A stretch of 64,000 nt of DNA from Crenobacter luteus (GTDB lineage Bacteria; Pseudomonadota; Gammaproteobacteria; Burkholderiales; Chromobacteriaceae), in NCBI RefSeq assembly GCF_004345725.1, contig NZ_SLXG01000011.1, positions 1-64,000 of the forward strand, written 5' to 3'. A program made the translations under genes and the position numbers. How positions within the stretch are numbered: the first letter of the stretch is position 1; each line of letters begins with the position of its first letter. Below the pieces are notes generated by a model. The model did no database searches. It was not told where the DNA came from and saw nothing but the letters and a program-made list of their open reading frames with translations. Below are positions 27,043 through 39,609 of the stretch, in pieces.

Positions 27043-28234
27043 CGGTTCGCCCCGCCGTAAAGCCGGCCTCGCAATAAGCCAGGTAGAAACGCCACAGCCG
27101 CACGAAATCCTCGTCGAAGCCCAGCGAGCGCACCCGCGGCAGCGCCGCCTCGAAGGCCCGCGCCCAGCGGCGCAGCGTTTCGGCGTAGTCGTGGCCGAAG
27201 GCGAAGCGGTCGGCCAGTTCGAGACCGGCCGCCGCGATCGCACGCGCCAGCGCCGACGGCGACGGCAGCATGCCGCCCGGAAAGATATATTGCTGGATGA
27301 AGTCGGTGCCGCGCCGGTAGCGCGGAAAGTGCTCGTCGGCGATGGTGATGCCCTGCACCATCGCGCGGCCCCCCGGCGCCAGCCGCTCGCGCAGCACGGC
27401 GAAGTAGGTCGGCCACCAGCGCTCGCCGACCGCCTCGATCATCTCGATCGACACCACGTGGTCGTAACGGCCTCCGACGTCGCGATAGTCGGCCAGTTCG
27501 AACCTGGCCGAGCCGGCCAGCCCGGCGCGCGCCAGCCGCGCGCGCGCGTAGTCGAGCTGCTCGGTCGACAGCGTGATGCCGGTCAGCTGCACGCCGCGGG
27601 TCCGGATCGCGTATTCGGCGAAGCCGCCCCAGCCGCAGCCGATCTCGAGCAACGTCGCGCCGGGCTTGGGGTCGAGCCGGGCGAGAATGCGCTCGTACTT
27701 GGCCTCCTGCGCCGACGCGAGCGAGCGCTGCGGCTGACCGTCGAACAGCGCCGACGAGTAGCTCATCGTCGAGTCCAGCCACAGGCGGTAGAAGGCGTTG
27801 CCCAGGTCGTAATGGGCGTGGATGTTGCGACGGCTGCCGCGACGGGTATTGGCGCGCCGCAGGTGGCGCAGCCAGTAGGCGAGCGTGCCGAGCAGCCGGC
27901 CGTGGATCGGCCTGCTGAAAGCCGCCTCGTTGGCGAGCGCCAGCGCCATCAGCGTGCTCCAGTGCGGGCTGTCGACCTGACCGTCGCGGTAGGCCTCGGC
28001 CAACCCGATGTCGCCCGATAGCATGATGCGGCCCACCGCACGCCAGTCGCGTATCGTCAGCTCGGCACGGCGGCCCGGCCGGTGGCCGCAGAAGCGGTGG
28101 CGCGCGCCGTCGGGCGTGCAGACTAGCAACTCGCCGGTTTCGATACGCGCCAGCGTGGCGAACAACGCGCGCGCCGCCGCCGGCGGCAGCGGCGCGACGA
28201 TGGCGGGCGAACGGGGGGACGAATCGGAGCTCAT
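27011..28234 (-). CDS. cfa: Cyclopropane-fatty-acyl-phospholipid synthase-like methyltransferase
   Basis: 407 residues from MSSDSSPRSP, with ribosome-binding site AGGAG. The SAM-dependent core has LLEIGCGWGGFAEYA (SAM loop), the Cfa block NIHAHYDLGNAFYRLWLD, and FIQQYIFPGG, YAETLRRW and FVRLWRFYLAYCEAGF. It methylates double bonds of membrane phospholipid chains. In the Rhodobacter photo-oxidative cluster a related enzyme takes part in making unusual (furan) fatty acids, a possible role here given the same neighbours. Confidence 0.9.
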   Translation of the reverse strand: MSSDSSPRSPAIVAPLPPAAARALFATLARIETGELLVCTPDGARHRFCGHRPGRRAELTIRDWRAVGRIMLSGDIGLAEAYRDGQVDSPHWSTLMALALANEAAFSRPIHGRLLGTLAYWLRHLRRANTRRGSRRNIHAHYDLGNAFYRLWLDSTMSYSSALFDGQPQRSLASAQEAKYERILARLDPKPGATLLEIGCGWGGFAEYAIRTRGVQLTGITLSTEQLDYARARLARAGLAGSARFELADYRDVGGRYDHVVSIEMIEAVGERWWPTYFAVLRERLAPGGRAMVQGITIADEHFPRYRRGTDFIQQYIFPGGMLPSPSALARAIAAAGLELADRFAFGHDYAETLRRWARAFEAALPRVRSLGFDEDFVRLWRFYLAYCEAGFTAGRTDVWQLEIRRP

Positions 28235-28980
28235 CCTGCTCTCCTTGCCGTGGTGTCGGACGGACGACCCTGTTTTCCGAAGAAAGGCACCCGCTTGAAG
28301 CCCAGGCGCAGCGCCTGCCAATGGATGCGCAGCAGCACGAGCGCACTCGAACACAAGGGGGCGATTAATCCCAGCTTAGTCAAGACACGCGCGCGACCGG
28401 AAAGAGTCGCGGAAAAGTCGGCGCTCCCCTCCTCCCGGCCATAGTCGATCCGGACGACGCAGGCCCCGTCACGCGGGTCGCGCACCCGGAAACGGTAGCG
28501 GCCCTCGACCCGGAAGAAGGGCGAGACGTGCAGGCGCTTGACCGCCACCAGGCTGTCGCCCGGCCCGATCGGCCCGCCGTCCGGGCGGCGCAGGCAGTAG
28601 TCGTGCCGCTCGCCGAAGGTATTGCGCACCTCGGCCCACAGCGCGACCAGCGCGTCGCGCTCGTCGTAGACGAAGTAGAAGCTGACCGGGTTGAACACCC
28701 GGCCGAAGAGTGCGGGCATCGTGTGCAGTTCGGCGCGCGCCGCCGCGGCGAGCCCTTGCTCGGCCAAGCGCTCGCTCAGCCACGGCCACAACGGCGCGCC
28801 GTCGCACGGACCGTGGTGCTCGCGCCGCCAACTGAGCGCCGGCCCCAGACGCAGGACGGGCTCGTCGGCCTGCGGCAGCGCCACCGCGATCCAGCCGTGT
28901 GGATAGCGAAAGGCGTGCTCGGCCACCGCGTGGCGCGCGTGCCACACCGTGCCGCGGAACAGCCGCACGCAGGCATTCAT
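28231..28980 (-). CDS. DUF1365 protein
   Basis: 249 residues. Family motifs are LFRGTVWHARHAVAEHAFRY at the N-terminus, FGRVFNPVSFYFVYD in the centre and KRLHVSPFF (a His/Lys-rich conserved site). DUF1365 proteins are always found beside Cfa-like and FAD oxidase genes and are required in photo-oxidative lipid metabolism of some species; the biochemistry is unsettled. It overlaps both neighbours by 4 bp. Confidence 0.88.
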   Translation of the reverse strand: MNACVRLFRGTVWHARHAVAEHAFRYPHGWIAVALPQADEPVLRLGPALSWRREHHGPCDGAPLWPWLSERLAEQGLAAAARAELHTMPALFGRVFNPVSFYFVYDERDALVALWAEVRNTFGERHDYCLRRPDGGPIGPGDSLVAVKRLHVSPFFRVEGRYRFRVRDPRDGACVVRIDYGREEGSADFSATLSGRARVLTKLGLIAPLCSSALVLLRIHWQALRLGFKRVPFFGKQGRPSDTTARRAG

Positions 28981-30299
28981 GCCGGCTCCCGGACCGCCGC
29001 GCTCCCGAGCGCACGGAGCCCCTCGACGGGTGCGCTGCCGCCGGCGGACAACCACGGCACCGGCGCGCCGAGCGCCTGCGCGACCGCCATGCCCGCCTTC
29101 AGCCCGTCCTCGTGGAAACCGTAACCGGCCCAGGCGCCGGCGTACCAGGTGCGATGCCGCCCCTGCAGTTCGGCAAGCCGGCGCTGCGCGGCGATGGCCG
29201 CCGAGTCGAACACCGGGTGCTCGTAGTCGAAGCTCTGCCAGACCGACTCGGGCTCGCGGTAGGGATTGAGCGTGACGATCACCGGCGAGGCGAACGGCAA
29301 GGGCTGCAGCTTGTTGATGAGGTAGCTGACCATGCTCGGCGCCTCGCTGACGCCGCCCTCGGCCATGCGGTAATTCCAGGCCGCCCAGACGGCACGGCGG
29401 CCGGGCAGGAAAGAGACGTCTGCGTGCAGCACCGCGCGGTTGCGCTGGTAGCGGATCGCCGACAGCACCGCGTATTCGGCGTCCGAAGTCTCGGCCAACA
29501 TGCGCAGCGCCTGGTCGGCGTGGCAGGCCAGCACCACCTGCTCGAAACGCTCGCGGCCGCGCGGGCTGCGCAGCGTCACACCCGCCGCGTCGCGCACGAC
29601 GCGCTCGACCGGACAGGACACGCGCACGTCGGCGACCGCCGCGACCATGCGCGCGACGTATTCGCGCGCGCCGCCGAGCACGGTGCGCCACTGCGGCCGG
29701 CCAAAGAGCTGCATCAGGCCGTGGTTGGCGCAGAACTCGAACAGCGTCGCGGCCGGGAAGTCGGCGACGTGACGGGTCGAGCCGGACCAGATCGCGGCGC
29801 ACATCGGGTACAGATACCAGTCGCGCATCGGTGCACCGAAGCGGTGGCGCGCCAGCAGTTCGCCCAGCGTCTCGCCGCTGCGCCGGGCCTCGTCGAGCAT
29901 GCGCGGCGCGCTGCGATGCAGGCGCAGCACGTCGCCCAGCATGCCCCAAAAACGCGGCCTCACCAGGTTGCGCCGCTGCGCAAACAGCGTCGCGAGGCTG
30001 GTGCCGGCCCATTCGAGCGCTTCCTTGTCGAGGCTGACCGAAAAGCTCATCTCGCTGGGATGGGTCGCCACGCCCAAGTGTTCGAACAGCGCGATCAGGT
30101 TCGGATAGGTGCGGTCGTTGTGAACCAGGAAACCGGTATCGACCGGCGCGCTCAGGCCGTTCAGCGTCACGTCGACGGTATTGCTGTGCCCGCCGACGTA
30201 GTCGTTGGCCTCGAACAGGGTGACGCGATGGCCGGCGCGGCTGAGCAGCCAGGCGGACGACAAACCGGCGATGCCGGAACCGATGACGGCGATATTCAT
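28977..30299 (-). CDS. FAD-dependent amine-oxidase-like oxidoreductase
   Basis: 440 residues from MNIAVIGSGIAGLSSAWLLS, preceded by GGAGG. The N-terminal Rossmann motif (GSGIAGLSSAWLL ... LFEANDYVGGHSNT) binds FAD. The C-terminal FAD contact is WYAGAWAGYGFHEDGLKAG. It is the first gene of a nine-gene operon (30299 to 22601) linked by ATGA overlaps. Its partner genes suggest oxidation or desaturation of a membrane lipid. The promoter and palindrome lie about 55-100 bp upstream. Confidence 0.88.
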   Translation of the reverse strand: MNIAVIGSGIAGLSSAWLLSRAGHRVTLFEANDYVGGHSNTVDVTLNGLSAPVDTGFLVHNDRTYPNLIALFEHLGVATHPSEMSFSVSLDKEALEWAGTSLATLFAQRRNLVRPRFWGMLGDVLRLHRSAPRMLDEARRSGETLGELLARHRFGAPMRDWYLYPMCAAIWSGSTRHVADFPAATLFEFCANHGLMQLFGRPQWRTVLGGAREYVARMVAAVADVRVSCPVERVVRDAAGVTLRSPRGRERFEQVVLACHADQALRMLAETSDAEYAVLSAIRYQRNRAVLHADVSFLPGRRAVWAAWNYRMAEGGVSEAPSMVSYLINKLQPLPFASPVIVTLNPYREPESVWQSFDYEHPVFDSAAIAAQRRLAELQGRHRTWYAGAWAGYGFHEDGLKAGMAVAQALGAPVPWLSAGGSAPVEGLRALGSAAVREPA

Positions 30300-30354
30300 A
30301 GTCGGCGACCTCCGACGATGGCAGGACACGGTGCGAAGGACCACCGCATGCTTC

Positions 30355-30402
30355 TTTATCCGATCACCCCGGTTATTTGTCAATATTTTGTATTATACAA
30401 AA
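30355..30402 (-). promoter_or_regulatory. Photo-stress operon promoter with 17-bp palindromic operator
   Basis: On the minus strand -35 TTGACA (30378-30383) and -10 GATAAA (30355-30360) are separated by 17 bp. Immediately upstream is the perfect palindrome TTTTGTATTATACAAAA (30386-30402), whose arms carry TNTACA-like half-sites as in CarH/LitR operators. The operon's last gene encodes such a regulator. Confidence 0.75.
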
Positions 30403-30410
30403 ATAAGAAA

Positions 30411-30441
30411 ACAAAAAAGCGGGCCCGCTCGCGCAGCCCGC
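30411..30441 (-). terminator. Terminator of the hydroxyacid dehydrogenase gene
   Basis: GCGGGC (30419-30424) pairs with GCCCGC (30436-30441). On the minus strand it is followed by TTTTTTGTTTTC. It separates this gene from the downstream photo-stress operon promoter. Confidence 0.75.
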
Positions 30442-30473
30442 CCCTGCCGGAAAACCTTACCGCCCTGCCCTCG

Positions 30474-31427
30474 CTATACGACCCGTCTCAACGCCTCGCC
30501 GCCGACGAAGGCCTCGATGTTTTCGGCCACCTGCGCGGCCAGCGCGCGCATCGCCTGCTGGCTGGTCCACGCCACGTGCGGCGTGACGATCAGATGCGGC
30601 AGCCGTGCCTTGAGCAGCGGATTGCCGTTGCGCGGCGGCTCCTCGCTCAGCACGTCGAAGCCGGCGCCGCCGAGTTGCCCGTACTTGAGCGCAGCCACCA
30701 GCGCGACCTCGTCGACCAGGCCGCCGCGCGCGGTGTTGATCAGCACCGCGCCGGGCTTCATCGCCTGCAATTCGGCCTCGCCGATCAGATGGCGGGTCGC
30801 GTCGTTCAGCGGGCAATGCAGCGAGATCGCGTCGGCACGCGCCAGCACCTCGTCGAAGGCGGTGTAGCCGTCGCGGACCGAGGCGACGCCCTTGCGCTCG
30901 GCCAACAGCACCGTCATGCCAAAGGCGCGCGCGCGCGCCGCCAGCGCCTGGCCGATGCCGCCGGAGCCGACGAGGCCCAAGGTCGCGCCGGCAAGGTCGC
31001 GCACCGGTGCACCGAAGTGGCAGAACTGCGACGAGCTCGCCCACAGACCGGCGGCCACGTCGCGCTGGTAGGCCGGCAGATTGCGCATCAGCGCCATCAT
31101 CAGCATGAAGGCGTGCTCGGCTACCGCCTCGTCGCCGTAGTGGCGCGCGTTCGCCACCGCGACACCGCGCGCCTCGCAGGCCGCAAGATCGATCATGTTG
31201 ACGCCGGTGGCGGCCACCGCGAGCATCTTGAGCCGCGGCAGCACGGCCAACGTGGCGTCGTCGAACGGTACCTTGTTGGTGATGACGATGTCGGCGTCGG
31301 CGAGGCGCTCGGCCAAGGTCTCGGGACGGCTTGCCGGGTATTCACGGTAGACGTGCGGAAAGCCCAGAACGGGAATCGGGACAGGCAAGCTGTCCCGATC
31401 GACGAAAACGATGTTCAAAGGGGTCAT
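30474..31427 (-). CDS. D-2-hydroxyacid dehydrogenase (hydroxypyruvate reductase-like)
   Basis: 317 residues. NAD-binding Gly motif LGLVGSGGIGQALAARA; signature NTARGGLVDEVAL; catalytic Arg, Glu and His in the order HCPLN, DVLSEEPP and TPHVAWTS. It reduces 2-ketoacids such as hydroxypyruvate or glyoxylate with NADH. The DUF2189 gene is 8 bp upstream on the same strand and may be co-transcribed. Confidence 0.88.
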   Translation of the reverse strand: MTPLNIVFVDRDSLPVPIPVLGFPHVYREYPASRPETLAERLADADIVITNKVPFDDATLAVLPRLKMLAVAATGVNMIDLAACEARGVAVANARHYGDEAVAEHAFMLMMALMRNLPAYQRDVAAGLWASSSQFCHFGAPVRDLAGATLGLVGSGGIGQALAARARAFGMTVLLAERKGVASVRDGYTAFDEVLARADAISLHCPLNDATRHLIGEAELQAMKPGAVLINTARGGLVDEVALVAALKYGQLGGAGFDVLSEEPPRNGNPLLKARLPHLIVTPHVAWTSQQAMRALAAQVAENIEAFVGGEALRRVV

Positions 31428-31435
31428 CTAGTGAC

Positions 31436-32218
31436 TCATTGGTCGGGTTCGAAGACGATCATGTCCCGATAGGCGTGCCAGGTAGCCAGGGCGACGAGCG
31501 GGATCAAGAACAGCAGGCCGACATAGTAGGTCAGAAAGCCGATCACCGTCATCGCCACGATGATGGCGGCCCATACCGCCATGGTCAGGATGTTCTTGTA
31601 GACCGCTTCGAGGCTGGTGACCATCGCGCTGATGGTGTCGATCTCCTTGTCGAGCATCATCGGGATCGACACCGCGCTGACCGCGAACACCAGCAGCGCG
31701 AAGAAGAAACCGGTGCCGAAATAGGCGATCAGGAAGCCGGCGTTCTCGAGCGTGAACGCCGATGCGACGATCTGCTCGAGCGTGGGCAGCGGCCCCTCGA
31801 AGAACAGCGCGAAGATCAGCAGCGAGATGCGGAACCAGGCGAACACCAGCACCGTCAGCAGCGCGGCGTACAGCGTGAAAGCCGGGATGTTGACGCGCCA
31901 GGCGGTCATCGTGTGCACCAGGTCGACACGGCGGCCGCCGAACACCTCGAGCTGGCGCGCCACGTCGTAAAGGCCGATCGCAAGAAAGGGCCCGACCAGC
32001 AGGAAGATGGTCGAGAAGGTGATCACGTACTGCGGCGCGCGGTCGAAATAGAAGGCGAGAAAGAAACCCATCACCACGAAGATCACTCCGTAGAAGGCGC
32101 AGTCGGCCGGCGCGCGCTTGAAGTCCTTGTAGCCCATCTTCAGCCACTGCAAGGTGTGGGCCGGCGTAACGTGGCGGACTACCGGGTGGTCGTGCGAAGG
32201 AAGGTGCGTGATGTCCAT
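31436..32218 (-). CDS. DUF2189 integral membrane protein
   Basis: 260 residues from MDITHLPSHDHPVVRHV, with ribosome-binding site AAGGGGAA; a longer in-frame reading overlaps the FKBP gene and is rejected. It has six hydrophobic segments (about 42-60, 65-88, 110-130, 160-185, 205-230 and 232-250), and WLKMGYKDFKRAP before the first segment matches DUF2189. The function is unknown; it may be linked to cytochrome oxidase in some genomes. Confidence 0.82.
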   Translation of the reverse strand: MDITHLPSHDHPVVRHVTPAHTLQWLKMGYKDFKRAPADCAFYGVIFVVMGFFLAFYFDRAPQYVITFSTIFLLVGPFLAIGLYDVARQLEVFGGRRVDLVHTMTAWRVNIPAFTLYAALLTVLVFAWFRISLLIFALFFEGPLPTLEQIVASAFTLENAGFLIAYFGTGFFFALLVFAVSAVSIPMMLDKEIDTISAMVTSLEAVYKNILTMAVWAAIIVAMTVIGFLTYYVGLLFLIPLVALATWHAYRDMIVFEPDQ

Positions 32219-32366
32219 GGTGATTCCCCTTGCAAGAAGATACGACACGGTGGGCAGACCCGAACTACTTCCTTTATAAGCAAGCGCGCTAGCGATTGCC
32301 ATCCGCGGCGATATGGCGCGAGCGCTGCTACAATGCCGGCACGACACAACGCGAGGACGCAAGGCA

Positions 32367-32696
32367 ATGAGCACCGAACTGATCATCGAGGACCTGGTTG
32401 TCGGCGAAGGCGCCGAAGCCCGCACCGGCCAGGAAGTCACCGTGCACTACACCGGCTGGCTGACCGACGGCACCAAGTTCGATTCGAGCAAGGACCGCTC
32501 GCAGCCCTTCACCTTCCCGCTCGGCGCCGGCTACGTCATCAAGGGCTGGGACCAGGGCGTGGTCGGCATGAAGGTCGGCGGCCAGCGCAAGCTGACCATC
32601 CCGGCCGAACTCGGCTACGGCGCGCGCGGCGCCGGCGGCGTGATCCCGCCGCACGCGACGCTGGTCTTCGAGGTGGAGCTGCTGTCGCTCGACTGA
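32367..32696 (+). CDS. FKBP-type peptidyl-prolyl cis-trans isomerase
   Basis: 109 residues with a single FKBP domain and no signal, hence cytoplasmic. Core motifs are [33 protein letters not shown], and [22 protein letters not shown] with the active-site aromatic and Asp residues. It assists folding of proline-containing chains. It is monocistronic with a strong terminator directly after. Confidence 0.95.
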   Translation: MSTELIIEDLVVGEGAEARTGQEVTVHYTGWLTDGTKFDSSKDRSQPFTFPLGAGYVIKGWDQGVVGMKVGGQRKLTIPAELGYGARGAGGVIPPHATLVFEVELLSLD

Positions 32697-32714
32697 GCCG
32701 GCACGCCATCCAGC

Positions 32715-32742
32715 AAAAAAGCCACCCCGGGGTGGCTTTTTT
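32715..32742. terminator. Bidirectional terminator between FKBP and dedA genes
   Basis: AAAAAAGCCACCCC and GGGGTGGCTTTTTT form a perfect hairpin (32715-32742) with A/T tracts on both sides, between convergent genes. Confidence 0.9.
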
Positions 32743-32763
32743 CATGACGGCCTCGGCCAACGT

Positions 32764-33399
32764 CTACTTGTGGACGGGGTCCGTCGTGGCGGCTTCGCGC
32801 GCGCGGCGCTTTTTCCAGAAGAACACGCCGAGACCGACCGCCAGCACGGCGATGAGGATCATCAGCCCGGACTGGCCGCGGTGGACCATGGTCATCAGCC
32901 AGTCGCGGTTGTAGGCGCCGAAATAGCCGAGATAGACCCAGACCGGCACCGAGATCAGCGCGGCGAAGCCGTCCATCAGCAGGAAGCGCCAGAAGCTGAC
33001 GCGCCGCGTCATGCCGGCGGTGAGGAAGATCGGCGAGCGCAGGCCGGGCAGGAAGCGGGCGACGAACAGCACCCAATTGCCGTACTTGGCGAATTTTTCC
33101 TGAACCTGCTGGAAACGCTCCTCGGTGAGGATCTTGGCGACCAGTTTCAGGCGCAGCACCTTGTGGCCGTAGATGCGCCCGAGCCCGAACATCACGCCGT
33201 CGCCGACCAGCACGCCGGCCATGCCGACCGCGAACATGGTGTGGACGTTGGTGTAGCCGAGCCCGGAGATGATGCCGCCGGCGACCAGGGTGATGTCTTC
33301 GGGGATGGGGACGCCGAAGCCGCAGGCCAGCAAGACCAGGAACACGGCCAGGTAGCCGTAACCGGTGAAGAAGTCGATGAGAGTCTGCAGGATATCCAT
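32764..33399 (-). CDS. DedA-family membrane protein
   Basis: 211 residues from MDILQTLIDF. Family motifs are CGFGVPIPEDITLVAGG, RFLPGLRSPIFLTAGM (the conserved F-x-R-x-x-P-G-x-R) and several membrane helices. DedA proteins are proton-coupled flippases, several of which return undecaprenyl phosphate or phospholipids across the inner membrane. A 10-mer repeat copy touches the stop codon (32752-32761). Confidence 0.9.
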   Translation of the reverse strand: MDILQTLIDFFTGYGYLAVFLVLLACGFGVPIPEDITLVAGGIISGLGYTNVHTMFAVGMAGVLVGDGVMFGLGRIYGHKVLRLKLVAKILTEERFQQVQEKFAKYGNWVLFVARFLPGLRSPIFLTAGMTRRVSFWRFLLMDGFAALISVPVWVYLGYFGAYNRDWLMTMVHRGQSGLMILIAVLAVGLGVFFWKKRRAREAATTDPVHK

Positions 33400-33500
33400 G
33401 TTGTCCCGGCTGTCGCTGCCGCAGGGCACGGCGCGCGGGCCCTGTATTGGGTCCGCTCAGAGCGGCTTATAATAGCACACCTCCTTAGCGGACCACTCTC

Positions 33501-34580
<1,080 letters not shown>

Positions 34581-34657
34581 GGCAAGGAACCCGGCGAAGC
34601 GAGACGGGCACCGCCGGGGACCCTGCGCCTCACCCTGCGTGCGCCGGCTCCGACATG

Positions 34658-34687
34658 AAAAACCCCGCGGCTCGCGTCGCGGGGTTT
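34658..34687. terminator. Bidirectional terminator between alr and glmM
   Basis: AAACCCCGCG (34660-34669) pairs with CGCGGGGTTT (34678-34687), flanked by A's and followed by T's, between convergent genes. Confidence 0.8.
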
Positions 34688-34715
34688 GTCGTTCCGGCCC
34701 GGGCGAACCCGGGAC

Positions 34716-36050
34716 TCAGGCGGCCGACTCGATCGCGGCGGCGATGGTCCTGGCCCAGCGGCCGGCGAGGTCGGCCTCGTCGGCCTCGACCATCACGCGC
34801 ACCACCGGCTCGGTGCCGGAGGGGCGCAGCACGACGCGACCGCGACCGGCCAGCGCCGCCTCGGCCTCGGCCAACGGGCCGGCCGACGCCGCCTTCCAGT
34901 CCTGACCGGCGAGGCGCACGTTGATCAGCGTCTGCGGGAAGGGCTGCCAGTCGCGGCCGATGTCGGCCAGCGTCATGTCGAGCTCGGCCAGGCTCTTGAG
35001 CACTTGCAGCGCCGAGATGATGCCGTCGCCGGTGCTGTGCTTGTCGAGGCACAGCACGTGGCCCGACGCCTCGCCGCCGACTTCCCAGCCCTCGGCGTGC
35101 AGCATCTCGAGCACGTAACGATCGCCGACCTTGGCGCGGCCGAAGGCGATGCCGCGCGCCTTGAGCGCCAGCTCCATCGCCATATTCGTCATCACCGTGC
35201 CGACCACGCCGCCTTTCAGCTCGCCTTTCGCCGCGCGCGCCTTGGCGATGGTGTAAATCAGCATGTCGCCGTCGTAGACCTGTCCGTTGCGGTCGACCAT
35301 GATCAGCCGGTCGCCGTCGCCGTCGAGCGCGACGCCGTAGTCGGCCTCGTGCTGCAGCACCGCCGCCTGCAGCGTCTTCGGGTAGGTCGCGCCGACCTTG
35401 TCGTTGATGTTGAAGCCGTTCGGCTCGGCGCCGATCAGCACTACCTCGGCGCCGAGCTCGTGGAAGACCTTGGGCGCGATGTGGTAGGTCGCGCCGTTCG
35501 CGCAGTCGACCACCAGCTTCAGGCCCTTGAGGTCGCGCTCGTTCGGGAAGGTGCTCTTGCAGAATTCGATGTAGCGCTCGGCGGCGCCCTCGATGCGGCG
35601 CGCACGACCCAGTTCGCGCGACGACAGCGTCAAAAGCGGCGCCTCGAGCATCGCCTCGATGTCGAGCTCGACCGCGTCGTCGAGCTTCCTGCCGCCCTCG
35701 GCGAAGAACTTGATGCCGTTATCCTGGAACGGGTTGTGCGAGGCCGAGATCATCACGCCGGCCGACAGGCGCAGCGCGCGCGTCAGATACGCGATGCCGG
35801 GCGTCGGCAGCGGGCCGGTCAGCAGCACGTTGACGCCGGCGGCGGTGAAGCCCGCCTGCAGCGCAGCCTCGAGCATATAGCCGGAGATGCGCGTGTCCTT
35901 GCCGATCAGCACCGTCGGGTGCGCGTGGCGCTCGCGGTCAACCAGTACGCGGCCGGCGGCGTAGCCGAGTTTGAGGACGAATTCCGGGGTGATCGGCGCC
36001 TTGCCGACCTCGCCACGCACGCCGTCGGTGCCGAAGTATTTTCTGCTCAT
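34716..36050 (-). CDS. glmM: Phosphoglucosamine mutase
   Basis: 444 residues from [19 protein letters not shown]. It converts glucosamine-6-phosphate to glucosamine-1-phosphate for UDP-GlcNAc synthesis. The active-site phosphoserine is in [15 protein letters not shown] (about residue 102), the metal loop is [13 protein letters not shown], and the sugar loop is GEASGHVL. It follows folP by 44 bp, the last gene of the rlmE-ftsH-folP-glmM order. Confidence 0.96.
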   Translation of the reverse strand: MSRKYFGTDGVRGEVGKAPITPEFVLKLGYAAGRVLVDRERHAHPTVLIGKDTRISGYMLEAALQAGFTAAGVNVLLTGPLPTPGIAYLTRALRLSAGVMISASHNPFQDNGIKFFAEGGRKLDDAVELDIEAMLEAPLLTLSSRELGRARRIEGAAERYIEFCKSTFPNERDLKGLKLVVDCANGATYHIAPKVFHELGAEVVLIGAEPNGFNINDKVGATYPKTLQAAVLQHEADYGVALDGDGDRLIMVDRNGQVYDGDMLIYTIAKARAAKGELKGGVVGTVMTNMAMELALKARGIAFGRAKVGDRYVLEMLHAEGWEVGGEASGHVLCLDKHSTGDGIISALQVLKSLAELDMTLADIGRDWQPFPQTLINVRLAGQDWKAASAGPLAEAEAALAGRGRVVLRPSGTEPVVRVMVEADEADLAGRWARTIAAAIESAA

Positions 36051-36094
36051 TCTGTTCTTCTCCGTCGCCGCCGCGTCGCGCGGCGGCCGTGGTT

Positions 36095-36934
36095 TCATTC
36101 TGCGGCTTCGAGGGCCCGCCACACGTCGAGCGCCTGGCGCGTCGCCTTCACGTCGTGCACGCGCACGATGGCCGCGCCGCGCTGCGCCGCCAGCAGCGCG
36201 CCGGCGACGCTGGCGCCGAGCCGCTCGGCGGGCACCGCCTCGCCGGTGATCGCGCCGAGCATGGACTTGCGCGACAGCCCGATCAGCATCGGCACGCCGG
36301 CCGCCTGCTCGAGTGCCGGCACGTGCTTCAACAGCGCGAGATTATGCGCCAAGGTTTTGCCGAAACCCAGCCCCGGGTCGCCGAGCAGCCGCGCGCGCGC
36401 GATGCCGGCCGCCTCGCACAGCGCGACGCGGCGCGCCAGGTAGCCGCCGACCTCGGCGACCACGTCGGCGTAGCACGGGTCGTGCTGCATGGTGTCCGGG
36501 TTTCCCTGCTTGTGCATCAGGCAGACTGCGACGTTGGCCGAGGCCAGCAGCTCGAGTGCACCGTCGTCCTCGAGCGCCGACACGTCGTTGATCAAGTCGA
36601 CGCCGCCGATGGCGAGCGCCTCGCGCATCACGACGGTGCGGCGCGTGTCGAGCGAGACCGGCACCCCAAGCCCGGCCAGGCCCGGCAGCACCGGCAACAC
36701 CCGCGCGAGCTCCTCCTCCGGGCTGACGAAGGGCGCGTTCGGCCGCGTCGATTCGCCGCCGACGTCGATCAGGTCGGCTCCCTCGGCGATCATCTGGCGC
36801 GCGCGTTCGAGCGCAGCGTCGACGCGGTCGAAGCGCCCGCCGTCGGAGAAGGAATCGGGGGTGACGTTGAGGATGCCCATCACCAGCGGACGGGTCAGCG
36901 GCAGCCGGAAACGGCCGCAAAGCAGTTCGGACAT
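36095..36934 (-). CDS. folP: Dihydropteroate synthase
   Basis: 279 residues. It joins p-aminobenzoate to dihydropterin pyrophosphate in folate synthesis and is the sulfonamide target. Signatures are [17 protein letters not shown] and [12 protein letters not shown], with DPGLGFGKT in the pterin pocket. It lies between ftsH and glmM. Confidence 0.96.
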   Translation of the reverse strand: MSELLCGRFRLPLTRPLVMGILNVTPDSFSDGGRFDRVDAALERARQMIAEGADLIDVGGESTRPNAPFVSPEEELARVLPVLPGLAGLGVPVSLDTRRTVVMREALAIGGVDLINDVSALEDDGALELLASANVAVCLMHKQGNPDTMQHDPCYADVVAEVGGYLARRVALCEAAGIARARLLGDPGLGFGKTLAHNLALLKHVPALEQAAGVPMLIGLSRKSMLGAITGEAVPAERLGASVAGALLAAQRGAAIVRVHDVKATRQALDVWRALEAAE

Positions 36935-36959
36935 GGATTTCGGACCGGAAAAACGAGAA

Positions 36960-36982
36960 AGGCGGCAGCCAAGCTGCCGCCT
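36960..36982 (-). terminator. Hairpin between ftsH and folP
   Basis: AGGCGGCAGC and GCTGCCGCCT form a 10-bp stem followed on the minus strand by TTTCTCGTTTTTCC. It may reduce read-through from ftsH into folP-glmM. Confidence 0.75.
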
Positions 36983-37001
36983 CGTTGCGGATGGACGGGG
37001 T

Positions 37002-38912
<1,911 letters not shown>

Positions 38913-38991
38913 TCGAACGGACTCCTATGTGCCCTGACGTTGCTTGCCCGTATATATCTGTTTCGAATTGTAAACCCGAGCCCTCCGCTTG

Positions 38992-39609
38992 TCAGCGGCG
39001 CCCCTTTCCCAACAGGTAAATCTCGCTGGAGCGGTCGCGCGACGCCTTGGGCTTGCGCGTCTGCACGTCGGAAAAGAGGTCGCGCATCGCCTTCAGGTAG
39101 GCCTGGAATTCACTTCCCTGAAAAACTTTGACGAGGAAGTGGCCACCGGGTTTCAAATGCTCGCGGGCGAAATCGAGCGCGAGTTCCGTCAGATGAAAAC
39201 TGCGCGCCTGGTCGATGGCGCTCATGCCGGAGATATTGGGGGCCATGTCGGAGATTACAAGGTCGAGCGCGCGCCCGCCCAGAAGCTGCACGAACTCGTC
39301 GAGCACCGCGTCCTCGCGGAAGTCGCCCTGGATGAAGTCGACCCCGGCGATCGGGTTCATCGGCAGGATATCGAGCGCGAAGACGCGGCCCTTGTCGCCG
39401 ACCAGGCGCGCGGCGACCTGAGACCAACTGCCCGGCGCGCTGCCCAGATCGGCGACCACCGAGCCGGGACGGATCAGCCTGTCCTTCTCGTTGATCTCGA
39501 GCAGCTTGTAGGCCGCGCGCGAGCGGTAGCCGTCCTTCTGCGCCATGTGAACGTAGTGGTCGTTCACGTGTTCCTGCAACCAGCCCTTGCTGGTCTTGCT
39601 GCGTGCCAT
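38992..39609 (-). CDS. rlmE: 23S rRNA (uridine-2'-O-)-methyltransferase RlmE
   Basis: 205 residues. It methylates U2552 of 23S rRNA. The SAM motif is [16 protein letters not shown]. The K-D-K-E catalytic tetrad is consistent with [29 protein letters not shown] and SSEIYLLG. It is the first gene of the ftsJ-ftsH pair conserved in proteobacteria. Confidence 0.96.
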   Translation of the reverse strand: MARSKTSKGWLQEHVNDHYVHMAQKDGYRSRAAYKLLEINEKDRLIRPGSVVADLGSAPGSWSQVAARLVGDKGRVFALDILPMNPIAGVDFIQGDFREDAVLDEFVQLLGGRALDLVISDMAPNISGMSAIDQARSFHLTELALDFAREHLKPGGHFLVKVFQGSEFQAYLKAMRDLFSDVQTRKPKASRDRSSEIYLLGKGRR

